64,000 bases of DNA from Caulobacter vibrioides (GCF_002310375.3 NZ_CP023315.3:1984001-2048000), one strand, 5' to 3'; shown: positions 26,351 through 38,718, numbered from the stretch's first letter. Made by a program: numbers and translations. The notes: generated by a model from the letters alone, not told the origin.

Positions 26351-26806
26351 AATTGGGTGGGCGTTCGCAGGGTTTCATCCCCGGCCTCAAAACCTGTCGT
26401 AGTCTTTATCCACCTCGTCGCGAGGAAAGGGCGCATGGCCAGCGACCATTTGCGGCGGCGGGGGGCGGTCGAGCGGGGACAGGTTCGAGGGGGATACTCG
26501 GACGGTCCGGGGATCTGGTTGCTGGCCAGACCCGCCCGCCGTCGGCGTGGTTGGAGGCAAAGGGATGTGTCTTAGCCTGGAGTGGCTCGTCCTCTTCGAC
26601 CGCTGGGACTTCCGGAAACAGAAGCGCCCAGGTCCCGGTAGGGCCTGAACAGGGCCACCTGACGGGACGCTGACGCATAACGGCTGCGCGGAGCGCTGGG
26701 CTTCGTCGAAACGGTAACAACACACTCAAACTCCGGACGGACGTCCGGCGCTCCGCGTCCTTTTCCATGACTTCAGCGAGCGATCGCGTGAAGCCGACAG
26801 GTCACG

Positions 26807-26925
26807 CCCCCTCCCCTTGATGGGGAGGGGTAGGGGTGGGGTCATAACAGCGTCCGATGCCGCGCAAAGCCGCTAGCTCAGCAGTCACCCCATCCCCGGC
26901 CCTTCCCCATCAAGGGGAAGGGAGG
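26807..26925. repeat. Pair of inverted extragenic repeats (CCCCTTGATGGGG type)
   Basis: Copy 1 at 26807-26854 contains CTCCCCTTGATGGGGAGGGG then TAGGGGTGGGGTCA. Copy 2 at 26885-26925 is inverted: TCACCCCATCCCC then CTTCCCCATCAAGGGGAAGG. The core CTTGATGGGGA also occurs near 60050. Confidence 0.72.
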
Positions 26926-26962
26926 CTTCTTGGGAGTTCTAAGCGGGAACGCGGCATGGATT

Positions 26963-27084
26963 CCCCCAATCCCCCCCCAGCGGGGGAGGTGTCGGCTCGG
27001 AGAGACGACGGAGGGGGAAGGGGCAAGCTCAGCAGAACTTCCCCCTCCGGCCTTCGGCCACCTCCCCCGCTGGGGGGAGGATTT
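26963..27084. repeat. Dispersed extragenic element, copy 1
   Basis: About 120 bases bounded by CCCCCCCAGCGGGGGAGGTG and its inverted end CACCTCCCCCGCTGGGGGGA. The reverse complement matches 60067-60189 almost throughout, including the internal GGAGGGGGAAG...CTGCTGA...CCCCCTCCGTCGTC. The element lies at the 3' end of the GNAT gene. Confidence 0.82.
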
Positions 27085-27092
27085 TCAGCTTC

Positions 27093-27608
27093 CTACAGCC
27101 TCAACACATAAACCCGCCGGTCGCGGCGTTCGCCGTCGCGGTGCACGGCGCCCTTCATGTAGCCGTCGGCGCGAAAGCCCAGCTTGGCCATCAGGCGCTC
27201 GGCCGGGGCGTCGCCGACATGGACCCGGGCGGTGATCGTCTTCAGCCCGTCGGCGGCCACCTGGGCGAGCAGGGCGCTCAGGGCCTCCAGGCCAAAGCCC
27301 TGGCCCCAACCCTCACGGGCGACGGCGAAGCGGATCTCGGCGCTGTCGCGGCGGCGGTCGATGTCGAAGATCTCGCAGAAGCCGATGAAGGCGTCGTCGG
27401 CGGCGCGGCGGATCGCCCAATAGGCCGCGTGGTCGCCGGCCATCTCATCGACCTGGGCCCCGACGCGGTTGGCCACAGCGTCGGGATCCTCGATGGGCTC
27501 CTGATCGAGGGTGGACATCACCTCCGCGTCGCTGAAGAACGGATAGATCAACGGCGCGTCGTCGACCGTCAGGGGAGCGATGGTGAGGCGTTCGGTCTCG
27601 AGGATCAT
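27093..27608 (-). CDS. GNAT acetyltransferase, RimJ/RimL type
   Basis: 171 residues from ATG 27608 (MILETERLTIAPLTVDDAPL), the typical start of the RimJ/RimL group; a TTG nine bases upstream is also possible. Acetyl-CoA loop in VAREGWGQGFGLEALSALLA, followed by ARVHVGDAPAERLMAKLGFR. It may acetylate a protein N-terminus or a small amine; the substrate cannot be predicted. Divergent from secG. Confidence 0.88.
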   Translation of the reverse strand: MILETERLTIAPLTVDDAPLIYPFFSDAEVMSTLDQEPIEDPDAVANRVGAQVDEMAGDHAAYWAIRRAADDAFIGFCEIFDIDRRRDSAEIRFAVAREGWGQGFGLEALSALLAQVAADGLKTITARVHVGDAPAERLMAKLGFRADGYMKGAVHRDGERRDRRVYVLRL

Positions 27609-27749
27609 GCGGTCCAAGGGATTGGCTTCAGGGCTTGCGTTCGCGAGGACGCTTCCCAGCTATGGCGTGCAGCCGCCTCTAGTGGTAGAGGGGCCGCTTC
27701 GTTTTTCGCGCGGGGTTTGGCCCGCGCCCGGATCGAGAATACATTCGTC

Positions 27750-28217
27750 ATGCTCATCGGCGTTCTGCTGGCCATCAACATCGTCGTCTGCCTCGGCCTG
27801 ATCGGGGTGGTGCTGCTGCAGCGCTCCGAGGGCGGCGCCCTGGGCATGGGCGGCAACTCGGGCGGCTTGATGACCGCGCGCGGCGCCGGCGACCTGCTGA
27901 CCCGCATCACCTGGATCCTGTTCTCGATCTTCCTGGTCATCAGCCTGACCCTGACCATCCTGACCGGCCGCCTCGACAAGAGCGGCTCCGTCGCCGACCG
28001 CCTGGACATCCAAGGCCTCGATTCGAAGAGCCTGCAGAACGTTCCGGCGCCGACCCCGGCTCCGGGCTCGCTGAACTCGCTGCCCTCGACGGCGCAGCCG
28101 GGCGGCATCCAGGCTCCGGCCCCGCAGATCAACACGCCAGCGCCGGCCGTCCAGCAGCCCGCGCTTCTGGCGCCCGCCGAGCCGGCCCCGGCCCCGGCGA
28201 GCCAGCCCAAGCCCTAA
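27750..28217 (+). CDS. secG: Protein translocase subunit SecG
   Basis: 155 residues. Two membrane helices (2-20 and about 52-72) around the conserved cytosolic loop LLQRSEGGALGMGGNSGGLM, as in all SecG. SecG assists SecYE/SecA translocation. The C-terminal ~80 residues are a Pro/Ala/Gln-rich extension (PAPTPAPGSLNSL, QQPALLAPAEPAPAPAS), making it longer than E. coli SecG (110). ATG 27750 starts the first helix. Followed by a good terminator and then pyrG, the usual alphaproteobacterial neighbour. Confidence 0.94.
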   Translation: MLIGVLLAINIVVCLGLIGVVLLQRSEGGALGMGGNSGGLMTARGAGDLLTRITWILFSIFLVISLTLTILTGRLDKSGSVADRLDIQGLDSKSLQNVPAPTPAPGSLNSLPSTAQPGGIQAPAPQINTPAPAVQQPALLAPAEPAPAPASQPKP

Positions 28218-28241
28218 CCGTCACCGACGGCGCTTTCACCG

Positions 28242-28267
28242 ACCCCCGAGGGCCACCTCGGGGGTTT
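28242..28267 (+). terminator. Terminator after secG
   Basis: Perfect 10-bp stem ACCCCCGAGG (28242-28251) / CCTCGGGGGT (28256-28265) with a 4-base loop, followed by TTTAATCTT. Confidence 0.85.
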
Positions 28268-28326
28268 AATCTTGTTGATGAACGCGGGTCTTTTCTCCCC
28301 GCGTCCACGAATCACGGGTAACCTGA

Positions 28327-29985
<1,659 letters not shown>

Positions 29986-30109
29986 GGCTGTTCGATCACA
30001 AGGTTGCATCTTCGATCAGATTCGGGCATAAGCCCGCCCTCACGCGGCGGCTCGGGCGTTCCCAGGCCGCCGCTCTCGATTTTCACGCTCAGCGAGCAGA
30101 GTCACTTCG

Positions 30110-30292
30110 ATGGCCGTTCCTAAAAGAAAAACTTCGCCTTCTCGCCGGAACATGCGCCGGTCGCACCACGCCCTGGGCGCTAACTCGTTCATTGAGGACA
30201 AGGACACGGGCGAGCTGCGCCGTCCGCACCATGTCGATCTGAAGACCGGCATGTACAACGGCAAGCAGATCCTGACGCCGAAGGAAGACTAA
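30110..30292 (+). CDS. rpmF: 50S ribosomal protein L32
   Basis: 60 residues with the L32 N-terminus [20 protein letters not shown], then CPTC-like positions absent as in the zinc-free form ([20 protein letters not shown]). The lack of Cys residues means this L32 does not bind zinc. Followed by a strong terminator; single-gene unit. Confidence 0.96.
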   Translation: MAVPKRKTSPSRRNMRRSHHALGANSFIEDKDTGELRRPHHVDLKTGMYNGKQILTPKED

Positions 30293-30317
30293 GTCTTCTT
30301 TCGTCTCTGACGGTTTG

Positions 30318-30351
30318 AAAGCGCCGCCGGGCTCGTTCCGGCGGCGCTTTT
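30318..30351 (+). terminator. Terminator after rpmF
   Basis: Perfect 13-bp stem AAAGCGCCGCCGG (30318-30330) / CCGGCGGCGCTTT (30338-30350), 7-base loop, ending in TTTT. Confidence 0.93.
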
Positions 30352-30402
30352 CGTCGTGTGCGTCGAAAAACGGTGTTAGCCTCCTGGCCGGAGGAAAACC
30401 CG

Positions 30403-31404
30403 ATGTTCACACGCCGCGCACTGGCCGGGGGACTGGGATCGATACTGGCCGGGCCGAGCCTCTCGGCTCTGCCTACGCACGCCGAGGCGGCAAGCCAAAC
30501 GCCCCCGATCGTCACGACCGACGAATTGGCGGGCAAGGCCGGCCAAGAGCCGATGATCATCCTTGACGCATCCCTCGACAGCGACGCCCGGCTCACGGTG
30601 GCCACGACGATCAATGGCGTGGCGGGGTTCCGATTCGTGGTCGACACCGGCGCCGACAGGACGGTTCTGACCCCTGGCCTGGTCGAGCGCCTTGGGCTGC
30701 TGCGAGGGCCCGATGTGGTCGTCCACGGCGCCACCGGCGCGGTCACATGTCCGACGGCGCTGGTGCGTACGCTGCGCGCCGGCGAGACCGGACTGACCGA
30801 CAGCATTCTTCCGGTCCTGCCCTACGATCGGATTGGCGCCGATGGCCTGCTCGGCGTCGACGCTCTTGAGGGGCGGAACGTGGTCATCGACTTTCGCAAG
30901 AACCAGCTTGAGGTCCGCCGTAGCGCGCCCAGCTTCGAGCCCTACACCAGCTCGCGTGAGGTCTCGGTCTCGGCGAATTCGCGATACGGGCGGCTAACGC
31001 TGGCCGACTCTCGGATCGCGGGGGCCAAGTCGCTGGCCTTTATCGACTCCGGGGGCGGGGTCAGCATCGGCAACATGGCGCTGGCCCGCTCGATCGCGGC
31101 GAAGCGACGCCGATCTTCGGATCAGGTTCAACGGATCCGCTTGCTCACCGCCAGCGGCGAAATTCAGTTGGGCGAGTTCCGCATCATCCCCACCATCAAG
31201 ATGGGCGACTTACGGCTGACCAACGCGCCGATGGCGTTCGCGGATCTGCACGTCTTCAATCACTGGGGCCTCAACGAGCGGCCCGTAGCCCTGTTCGGGG
31301 TCGACCTGCTCAGGCTCTTCGCGCGGGTAGAATTGGATTTCGGCGCCGGAAAGGTGCTGTTCCGCCTGGGGCAGGGCGGCTTTCCGACCGTGCTCCAGGC
31401 GTGA
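30403..31404 (+). CDS. Exported two-domain retropepsin-like aspartyl protease
   Basis: 333 residues from ATG 30403, with GGAGG at 30390-30394. The N-terminus MFTRRALAGGLGSILAG looks like a signal peptide with twin Arg. Domain 1 has FRFVVDTGADRTVL (Asp81) and the later LLGVDAL flap-like segment; domain 2 has LAFIDSGGGVSIGN (Asp215) and LFGVDLLRLF. Two D-(T/S)-G sites in one chain suggest a fused pseudo-dimer instead of the usual single-domain homodimer. Likely periplasmic. Substrate unknown. It ends 12 bases before the convergent enoyl-CoA hydratase gene. Confidence 0.86.
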   Translation: MFTRRALAGGLGSILAGPSLSALPTHAEAASQTPPIVTTDELAGKAGQEPMIILDASLDSDARLTVATTINGVAGFRFVVDTGADRTVLTPGLVERLGLLRGPDVVVHGATGAVTCPTALVRTLRAGETGLTDSILPVLPYDRIGADGLLGVDALEGRNVVIDFRKNQLEVRRSAPSFEPYTSSREVSVSANSRYGRLTLADSRIAGAKSLAFIDSGGGVSIGNMALARSIAAKRRRSSDQVQRIRLLTASGEIQLGEFRIIPTIKMGDLRLTNAPMAFADLHVFNHWGLNERPVALFGVDLLRLFARVELDFGAGKVLFRLGQGGFPTVLQA

Positions 31405-31416
31405 GGGCGATGCGTC

Positions 31417-32187
31417 CTACTGGCCTCGACCGCGCTCCATGACCTGGCGTCGCCGCTGTTCGACAGCCTCGGGCGTCACCGCGCGATTGCGAGCGCTTGA
31501 TCGCTTGTGCTCGAGCGACAGCCCGTCGCCGAACGCCAGGGCGTATCCGTCGTCGATCAGGGCCTTGTAGAAGGACAGGGCGTCCACCGGGATGCTGGCC
31601 ATTTCATCGGCCATCCTTAGCGCCGTCGGCATGAGGTCGCTGGCGGTCGTCACCCGATTGACCAGCCCCCAGTCGGCGGCGGTGCGGGCGTCCAGGAAGT
31701 TGCCGGTCAGGGACAGCTCTTTGGCGCGGTAGGGACCGATGAGGCGCGAGAGCTTTTGCGAAAGTCCCCAGCCCGGCATGATGCCGACGCGAGCATGGGT
31801 GTCGGCGAACCGCGCGTTCTCCGAGGCCAGCAGGACGTCGCAGGCCAGCGCCAGCTCAAAGCCGCCCGTGATCGCTACACCGTTGATCGCTCCGATCACG
31901 GGTTTGCGGCAGGTTTCAACCGCGCGAACTGGGTTCGAGCGCGCGTCCTGATCGTTCGCCGCGCCCATAGCGGCGGGATCGCCACCGAGTTCCTTCAGAT
32001 CCAGTCCGGCGGTGAAGGCCCGATCGCCGGCGCCCGTCAGGATCACCACGCTGACGTCCGGATCCTGGTCAAGCTGGATCATGGCGTCATGGAGCGCCAA
32101 GCGGAGGGCCTTGGAGAGCGCGTTCATGGCTTCAGGTCGGTTCAGCGTCACAACCGCCACCGATCCGCGTCGTTCGATCAACAGCAT
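31417..32187 (-). CDS. Enoyl-CoA hydratase/isomerase family protein
   Basis: 256 residues from ATG 32187, with AGGGAGGG just upstream. Crotonase fold: AVVTLNRPEAMNALS, the oxyanion segment GDRAFTAGLDLKELGGD, and AINGVAITGGFELALACDVL; the second catalytic region is DTHARVGIMPGWGLSQKLSR. Such enzymes hydrate trans-2-enoyl-CoA in beta-oxidation; other crotonase activities are possible. Divergent from eno across 113 bases. Confidence 0.92.
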   Translation of the reverse strand: MLLIERRGSVAVVTLNRPEAMNALSKALRLALHDAMIQLDQDPDVSVVILTGAGDRAFTAGLDLKELGGDPAAMGAANDQDARSNPVRAVETCRKPVIGAINGVAITGGFELALACDVLLASENARFADTHARVGIMPGWGLSQKLSRLIGPYRAKELSLTGNFLDARTAADWGLVNRVTTASDLMPTALRMADEMASIPVDALSFYKALIDDGYALAFGDGLSLEHKRSSARNRAVTPEAVEQRRRQVMERGRGQ

Positions 32188-32267
32188 GGAGCCCTCCCTA
32201 GGATTATCGACGATCACGCGGCCTCCCATGGGGAAGTCAAGTTGCGCCTTGGACGCTTGGCGGCTAA

Positions 32268-33581
<1,314 letters not shown>

Positions 33582-33609
33582 GACGGTCCAGAATAGCCAA
33601 GACGGAAGG

Positions 33610-33640
33610 AGCGTGTTCGCCAAAGCGGACACGCTTTTTT
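33610..33640 (+). terminator. Terminator after eno
   Basis: Stem AGCGTGTTCGC (33610-33620) / GCGGACACGCT (33625-33635) with one G-U pair, 4-base loop, followed by TTTTTT to 33640. Confidence 0.9.
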
Positions 33641-33935
33641 CATGTGCGATTCCTGGCCACGGCGCGTTCGGGCCTGCGGAGATAGGCCTCGTCGAACGGT
33701 GTTTACCCACAAATTTTCTAAAAGCGGGCCGGTCGTTTCAAACGAGACCATCTTTCCCGTGTTCGCGGCCGCGAAATAGCTTCGGCGGCGCGGTATCTAG
33801 ATGCGGATGAAACGATCTCAGATGAAAGCATCGTTCGCCTGTCGGGCGATCCGCCGATAACCCTCCCCAACGCCCAGATTTAGAAGGCGTTAAGGCCAGT
33901 CGGCGATCCTGCGAATCCCTCTTTGGGACGCCAAG
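33641..33935. other. Intergenic region eno-ftsB
   Basis: No gene found. A near-palindrome, TCGTTTCAAACGA (33733-33745), is the only structured feature; its role is unknown. The promoter of the division gene should lie near its 3' end. Confidence 0.5.
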
Positions 33936-34238
33936 ATGTTCGCCCGACTGCAACCCTTCCTGCCGACTGCGGCGATCTTTTTCCTGATTTTCTACTTCGC
34001 CTTTCACGCTCTGACGGGTGATCGGGGGCTGCTTTCCATTTCGCAGCGCAATGCGGACCTCGCAGCAAAAACGAGAGAACTCAGGAAGATACGCGCAGAG
34101 AGGATGGACCTGGAGGCCCGCGCTCGTCTATTACGCAGCGGCAGTCTGTCGGCTGATCTTTTGGAGGAGCGCGCGCGCTCGCTTCTAGGATACGCCGATC
34201 CGAGGGACTATGTGATCCGGGTCAAGCGCTCGCGCTGA
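33936..34238 (+). CDS. ftsB: Septum formation initiator, FtsB/DivIC type
   Basis: 100 residues with one membrane helix (about 8-26, FLPTAAIFFLIFYFAFHAL) and a coiled coil (about 38-70, QRNADLAAKTRELRKIRAER), ending LGYADPRDYVIRVKR; this is the FtsB/DivIC layout. It bridges FtsL and FtsQ in the divisome. The eno-ftsB-pdhA order is conserved in alphaproteobacteria, which supports the call despite the short length. Confidence 0.87.
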   Translation: MFARLQPFLPTAAIFFLIFYFAFHALTGDRGLLSISQRNADLAAKTRELRKIRAERMDLEARARLLRSGSLSADLLEERARSLLGYADPRDYVIRVKRSR

Positions 34239-34402
34239 TCCGTCGCTACTCTGGGGAACGACGGCGCATCGCGCGGGAATCGCTAAGGTTCGCGTTCGGT
34301 TTGAGTGAACATCAGGGCGTGACCTTCGCGGGACCGACGAATTTTCGGCGGGAAGCGCTCATCGGATGAAGGCCGCGATGAAGATTGGCCAGGGAGATTT
34401 GA

Positions 34403-35434
34403 ATGGCGCGCACGCGCAAGGCTGATGCCTCCGAGGGGAAGGCGCCGGAAACCGGTGTCAACGCCTTCGTCGGCAAGGACGAACTCCTGAAATTCTATCA
34501 GGACATGCTGCTCATCCGCCGCTTCGAGGAGCGTGCTGGACAGCTGTACGGCATGGGCCTGATCGGCGGCTTCTGCCACCTGTACATTGGCCAGGAAGCC
34601 ATCGCGGTCGGCATGCAGTCGATCTCGCAGAAGGGCGACCAGATCATCACGGGCTACCGTGACCACGGCCACATGCTGGCCGCGGGCATGGATCCTCGCG
34701 AAGTGATGGCCGAGCTGACCGGCCGAGCCGGCGGTTCGTCCAAGGGCAAGGGCGGGTCGATGCACATGTTCGACATCGCCACCGGCTTCTACGGCGGTCA
34801 CGGCATCGTCGGCGCCCAGGTGGCGCTCGGCACCGGTCTGGCGCTGGCCAACAGCTACCGCAACAACGGCAACGTCTCCTACGCCTATATGGGCGACGGC
34901 GCGGCCAACCAGGGTCAGGTCTACGAGAGCTTCAACATGGCCCAGCTTTGGAAGCTGCCGGTCGTGTACGTGATCGAGAACAACCAGTACGCCATGGGCA
35001 CCGCCGTCGAGCGCGCCGCCTCGGAAACCGCGTTCCACAAGCGCGGCGTCTCGTTCCGCATCCCGGGCGAGGAAGTCGATGGCATGGACGTCATCGCCGT
35101 CCGCGAAGCCGGCGCCCGCGCCACTGAGCACGCCCGCAGCGGCCAAGGTCCCTACATCCTCGAGATGAAGACCTATCGCTATCGCGGCCACTCGATGTCG
35201 GACCCGGCCAAGTATCGCACCAAGGAAGAGGTCGACGAGGTCAAGACGACCCGCGATCCGATCGACCACATCAAGGAACGCCTGGCCAAGGCCGGCGTCA
35301 CCGAAGACGACCTGAAGGGCGTCGACGCCGAAGTGAAGCGCATTGTCGCCGAGGCCGCCGAGTTCGCCCGCACGAGCCCCGAGCCCGATCCCTCGGAACT
35401 GTATACCGACGTCTACCTGGAGGCCGCCGAGTGA
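34403..35434 (+). CDS. pdhA: Pyruvate dehydrogenase E1 component, alpha subunit
   Basis: 343 residues. Thiamine-diphosphate site in [20 protein letters not shown], and [19 protein letters not shown]; the C-terminal [20 protein letters not shown] contains the phospho-loop-like Ser region. With PdhB it decarboxylates pyruvate and passes acetyl to the E2 lipoyl domain. Its stop overlaps the pdhB GTG by 4 bases (GTGA), so the two are coupled. Confidence 0.97.
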   Translation: MARTRKADASEGKAPETGVNAFVGKDELLKFYQDMLLIRRFEERAGQLYGMGLIGGFCHLYIGQEAIAVGMQSISQKGDQIITGYRDHGHMLAAGMDPREVMAELTGRAGGSSKGKGGSMHMFDIATGFYGGHGIVGAQVALGTGLALANSYRNNGNVSYAYMGDGAANQGQVYESFNMAQLWKLPVVYVIENNQYAMGTAVERAASETAFHKRGVSFRIPGEEVDGMDVIAVREAGARATEHARSGQGPYILEMKTYRYRGHSMSDPAKYRTKEEVDEVKTTRDPIDHIKERLAKAGVTEDDLKGVDAEVKRIVAEAAEFARTSPEPDPSELYTDVYLEAAE

Positions 35435-36786
35435 CGGACATCCTGATGCCCGCGCTTTCCCCGACGATGGAGGAAGGCACCCTGGCCAAGTGGCTGGTGA
35501 AGGAAGGCGACACCATCAAGGCCGGCGACGTGATCGCCGAGATCGAGACCGACAAGGCGACGATGGAAGTCGAAGCCGTGGACGAGGGCGTGATCGAAGC
35601 CATCCTGGTTCCGGCCGGCAGCGAGAACGTCAAGGTCAACACCCTGATCGCGCGTCTGAAGGGCGAGGGCGAAGCTGCGGCTCCTGCTGCGGCCGCCGCG
35701 CCCGTCGCCGAGGCCGCCCCGGTCGTCGTCGCGGCTCCGGCCGCCGGTGGCCCGATCTCCGCCGCGTCGACCTTCGCCGATCCGGAAATCCCGGCCGGCG
35801 CGGCGCTGAAGAAGATCACGGTCCGTGACGCCCTGCGCGACGCGATGGCCGAGGAAATGCGCCGCGATGACCGCGTGTTCCTGATGGGTGAGGAAGTCGC
35901 CCAGTACCAGGGCGCCTACAAGGTCAGCCGTGAGCTGCTGCAGGAGTTCGGCGACCGTCGCGTCATCGACACCCCGATCACCGAGCACGGCTTCGCCGGC
36001 ATGGGCGTCGGCGCGGCCATGGCCGGCCTGAAGCCGATCGTCGAGTTCATGACCTGGAACTTCGCCATGCAGGCGATCGACCACATCATCAACTCGGCGG
36101 CCAAGACGCTCTACATGTCGGGCGGCCAGATCAAGTCGTCGATCGTGTTCCGCGGCCCGAACGGCGCGGCCTCGCGCGTCGGCGCCCAGCACAGCCAGGA
36201 CTACGCCGCCTGGTACGGCAACGTCCCGGGCCTGAAGGTCATCGCGCCTTACGACGCCGCTGACGCCAAGGGTCTGCTCAAGGCCGCCATCCGCGATCCG
36301 AACCCGGTCGTCTTCCTCGAACACGAGATGATGTACGGCCACGAGTTCGACATCCCGGACGTCGAGGACTGGGTCGTGCCGATCGGCAAGGCCAAGGTCC
36401 GTCGCCAAGGCTCGGACGTCACGCTGGTGGCCTACAGCCGTATGGTCGGTTTCGCCCTGAAGGCGGCCGAGGAGCTGGAAAAGGAAGGCATCGCCGCCGA
36501 GGTCGTCGACCTGCGCACGATCCGTCCGATGGACCACGCGACCATCCTGGAAAGCGTCAAGAAGACCAACCGTCTGGTCACGGTCGAGGAAGGCTGGGGC
36601 CCGATGGGCGTCGGCGCCGAGATCGTCGCCCGCATCACCGAGTTCGGCTTCGACTACCTGGACGCCCCGCCGCTGCGGGTCTGCCAGGAAGACGTGCCGC
36701 TGCCTTATGCGGCGAACCTGGAAGCCCTGAGCCTGCCGTCGGTCGAGAAGATCGTGAAGGCGGCCAAGGCGGTCTGCTACCGCTAA
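35431..36786 (+). CDS. pdhB: Pyruvate dehydrogenase E1 beta subunit with N-terminal lipoyl domain
   Basis: 451 residues, GTG start. Residues 1-80 are a lipoyl domain with the lipoylated Lys in [17 protein letters not shown], then an Ala/Pro linker (about 84-125), then the transketolase-type E1 beta domain ([40 protein letters not shown]). The extra lipoyl domain on E1 beta is typical of alphaproteobacteria. The lipoyl coding region shares a 64-base identical block with pdhC. Confidence 0.97.
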   Translation: MTDILMPALSPTMEEGTLAKWLVKEGDTIKAGDVIAEIETDKATMEVEAVDEGVIEAILVPAGSENVKVNTLIARLKGEGEAAAPAAAAAPVAEAAPVVVAAPAAGGPISAASTFADPEIPAGAALKKITVRDALRDAMAEEMRRDDRVFLMGEEVAQYQGAYKVSRELLQEFGDRRVIDTPITEHGFAGMGVGAAMAGLKPIVEFMTWNFAMQAIDHIINSAAKTLYMSGGQIKSSIVFRGPNGAASRVGAQHSQDYAAWYGNVPGLKVIAPYDAADAKGLLKAAIRDPNPVVFLEHEMMYGHEFDIPDVEDWVVPIGKAKVRRQGSDVTLVAYSRMVGFALKAAEELEKEGIAAEVVDLRTIRPMDHATILESVKKTNRLVTVEEGWGPMGVGAEIVARITEFGFDYLDAPPLRVCQEDVPLPYAANLEALSLPSVEKIVKAAKAVCYR

Positions 36787-36927
36787 GAGATCGCGGCCCT
36801 CGCCCCTGGCGGGGGCCGCTGCTCTTGGCCAAGACATTCATCCCGCCCCAAAGCGGGGTATCGTGGACGCCGGCCCTCGCAGACGAAAGGGTTCGCGACC
36901 GTCCCGAAGGATTGAGGAACAAGCTCA

Positions 36928-38217
36928 ATGTCGATCGACATCCTGATGCCCGCCCTGTCGCCCACCATGGAGGAGGGAACCCTCGCCAAGTGGCACGTGA
37001 AGGTCGGCGACACCGTCAAGGCCGGCGACGTGATCGCCGAGATCGAGACCGACAAGGCGACGATGGAAGTCGAAGCCGTCGACGAAGGCGTCGTGGAAGC
37101 CATCCTGGTTGAGGCCGGGACCGAGAACGTCAAGGTCAACGCCCTGATCGCCAAGCTGGCGGGCGAGGGCGACAGCCCCGCGCCGGCTCCGAAGGTCGAA
37201 GCCCCGAAGGCCGCCGCCGCTGCGCCGGTTCCGGCCGCCGCCCCGGCTCCAGCCGTCCCCGCGCCGGCCGCTCCGGTCGCCGCTGACGGCTCGCGCGTCC
37301 TGGCCTCGCCCCTGGCTCGCCGTCTGGCTTCGGCCGCTGGTCTCGACTTGAAGGCCATCAAGGGCACCGGCCCGCACGGCCGCGTGATCAAGTCGGACGT
37401 CGAAGCCGCCAAGTCGGGCGCGCCGGCCGCCAAGGTCGCTCCGGCTGCGGCGCCTGCCGCCGTCGCTCCGGCCGCCGCCGCCGCGCCGCGTCAGATCCAG
37501 TCGCTGGAGCAGATGGGCATCCCCGCCGGCTCCTACGACCTCGTCCCGCTGGACGGCATGCGCAAGACGATCGCCCGTCGTATGACGGAAAGCTTCCGCG
37601 ACGTGCCGCACTTCCCGCTCACGATCGATCTCGAGATCGACGCGCTGCTGGCCGCCCGCGCCAAGATCAACAGCCTGCTGGAAAAGCAGGGCGTGAAGGT
37701 CTCGGTGAACGACATCGTCATCAAGGCCGCCGCCGTGGCCCTGAAGCAGGTGCCGGAAGCCAACGCCAGCTACACGCCGGAAGGCATCGCCATGCACCAC
37801 CACGCCGACATCGCCGTCGCCGTGGCGGTCGATGGCGGCCTGATCACGCCGATCATCCGCAAGGCCGAGACCAAGGGCCTGGCGCAGATCTCCGCCGAGA
37901 TGAAGGACCTGGCCCAGCGCGCCAAGGACAAGAAGCTGAAGCCTGAGGAGTTCCAGGGCGGCACCTTCTCGATCAGCAACCTTGGCATGTTCGGCATCAA
38001 GTCGTTCGCCTCGATCATCAACGAGCCGCAGGCCGCGATCATGAGCGTCGGCGCCGGCGAGCAGCGTCCGGTCGTCAAGAACGGCCAACTGGCCGTTGCG
38101 ACGGTCATGACCGTGACCCTGACCTGCGATCACCGCGTGGTCGACGGCTCGGTCGGCGCCAAGTTCCTGGCGGCCTTCAAGCCGCTGATTGAAGAGCCGC
38201 TGACCCTGATCGTCTGA
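36928..38217 (+). CDS. pdhC: Pyruvate dehydrogenase E2 (dihydrolipoamide acetyltransferase)
   Basis: 429 residues. Lipoyl domain (1-80, [17 protein letters not shown]), Ala/Pro linker, E1/E3-binding domain (about 128-165, [20 protein letters not shown]), a second linker, and the C-terminal catalytic domain with the active-site [14 protein letters not shown]. Transfers acetyl to CoA and forms the complex core. A 141-base gap after pdhB may hold a promoter. Confidence 0.97.
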   Translation: MSIDILMPALSPTMEEGTLAKWHVKVGDTVKAGDVIAEIETDKATMEVEAVDEGVVEAILVEAGTENVKVNALIAKLAGEGDSPAPAPKVEAPKAAAAAPVPAAAPAPAVPAPAAPVAADGSRVLASPLARRLASAAGLDLKAIKGTGPHGRVIKSDVEAAKSGAPAAKVAPAAAPAAVAPAAAAAPRQIQSLEQMGIPAGSYDLVPLDGMRKTIARRMTESFRDVPHFPLTIDLEIDALLAARAKINSLLEKQGVKVSVNDIVIKAAAVALKQVPEANASYTPEGIAMHHHADIAVAVAVDGGLITPIIRKAETKGLAQISAEMKDLAQRAKDKKLKPEEFQGGTFSISNLGMFGIKSFASIINEPQAAIMSVGAGEQRPVVKNGQLAVATVMTVTLTCDHRVVDGSVGAKFLAAFKPLIEEPLTLIV

Positions 38218-38235
38218 TCGGGGCGCGGGGAAGGT

Positions 38236-38718
38236 ATGGCCATGTCGATCTACGACTATTCCGCCAAGACGCTGGACGGCCAGGACGTGAGCCTGGCCGA
38301 CTATCGCGGCCAGGTGCTGCTGATCGTGAACACCGCCAGCAAGTGCGGGTTCACGCCGCAGTACGAGGGCCTGGAAGCGCTCTACAAGGCGCACAAGGAC
38401 CGTGGCTTCACGGTCCTGGCCTTCCCCTGCAATCAGTTCGGCGCTCAGGAGCCGGGCGACGCCGCCGAGATCGCGAACTTCTGCTCGCTGACCTACGACG
38501 TGAGCTTCCCGGTGATGAGCAAGATCGACGTCAACGGCGCCGATGCTCACCCGCTCTACAAGTTCCTCAAGAAGGAACAGAAGGGCGTTCTGGGCACCGA
38601 GGCGATCAAGTGGAACTTCACCAAGTTCCTGATCGGCAAGGACGGCCAGGTCGTCGATCGGTTCGCGCCGACCGTGAAGCCCGAAGACCTGAAGGTCGCG
38701 GTCGAGGCGCTGCTCTAG
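38236..38718 (+). CDS. Glutathione peroxidase family protein (Cys type)
   Basis: 160 residues. The catalytic NTASKCGFTPQYEGLE has Cys37 where animal enzymes have selenocysteine; also FPCNQFGAQEPG and the KWNFTKFLIGKDGQVVDRF Trp motif. Bacterial members often use thioredoxin instead of glutathione as the reductant. ATG 38236 or the in-frame ATG 38242 are both possible; GGGGAAGG lies just before. It sits between pdhC and lpd in the same direction, so peroxide defence may be co-expressed with the complex. Confidence 0.93.
   Translation: MAMSIYDYSAKTLDGQDVSLADYRGQVLLIVNTASKCGFTPQYEGLEALYKAHKDRGFTVLAFPCNQFGAQEPGDAAEIANFCSLTYDVSFPVMSKIDVNGADAHPLYKFLKKEQKGVLGTEAIKWNFTKFLIGKDGQVVDRFAPTVKPEDLKVAVEALL

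Larger units (their letters stand above)
26131..27092. other. Gene-poor region filled with inverted extragenic repeats
   Basis: About 960 bases with no open frame that looks coding (short, shadow-like frames without family motifs). It contains three kinds of GC-rich repeat, two of them present as a pair of inverted copies, listed separately. Bases 26351-26806 hold nothing recognisable. Confidence 0.75.

Noticed and set aside
26406-26768. Open frames in the repeat-rich gap (both strands, 100-136 codons)
   Set aside because: High Pro/Arg composition, no motif, no ribosome site, and frames overlap each other in opposite strands; typical of non-coding GC-rich DNA.
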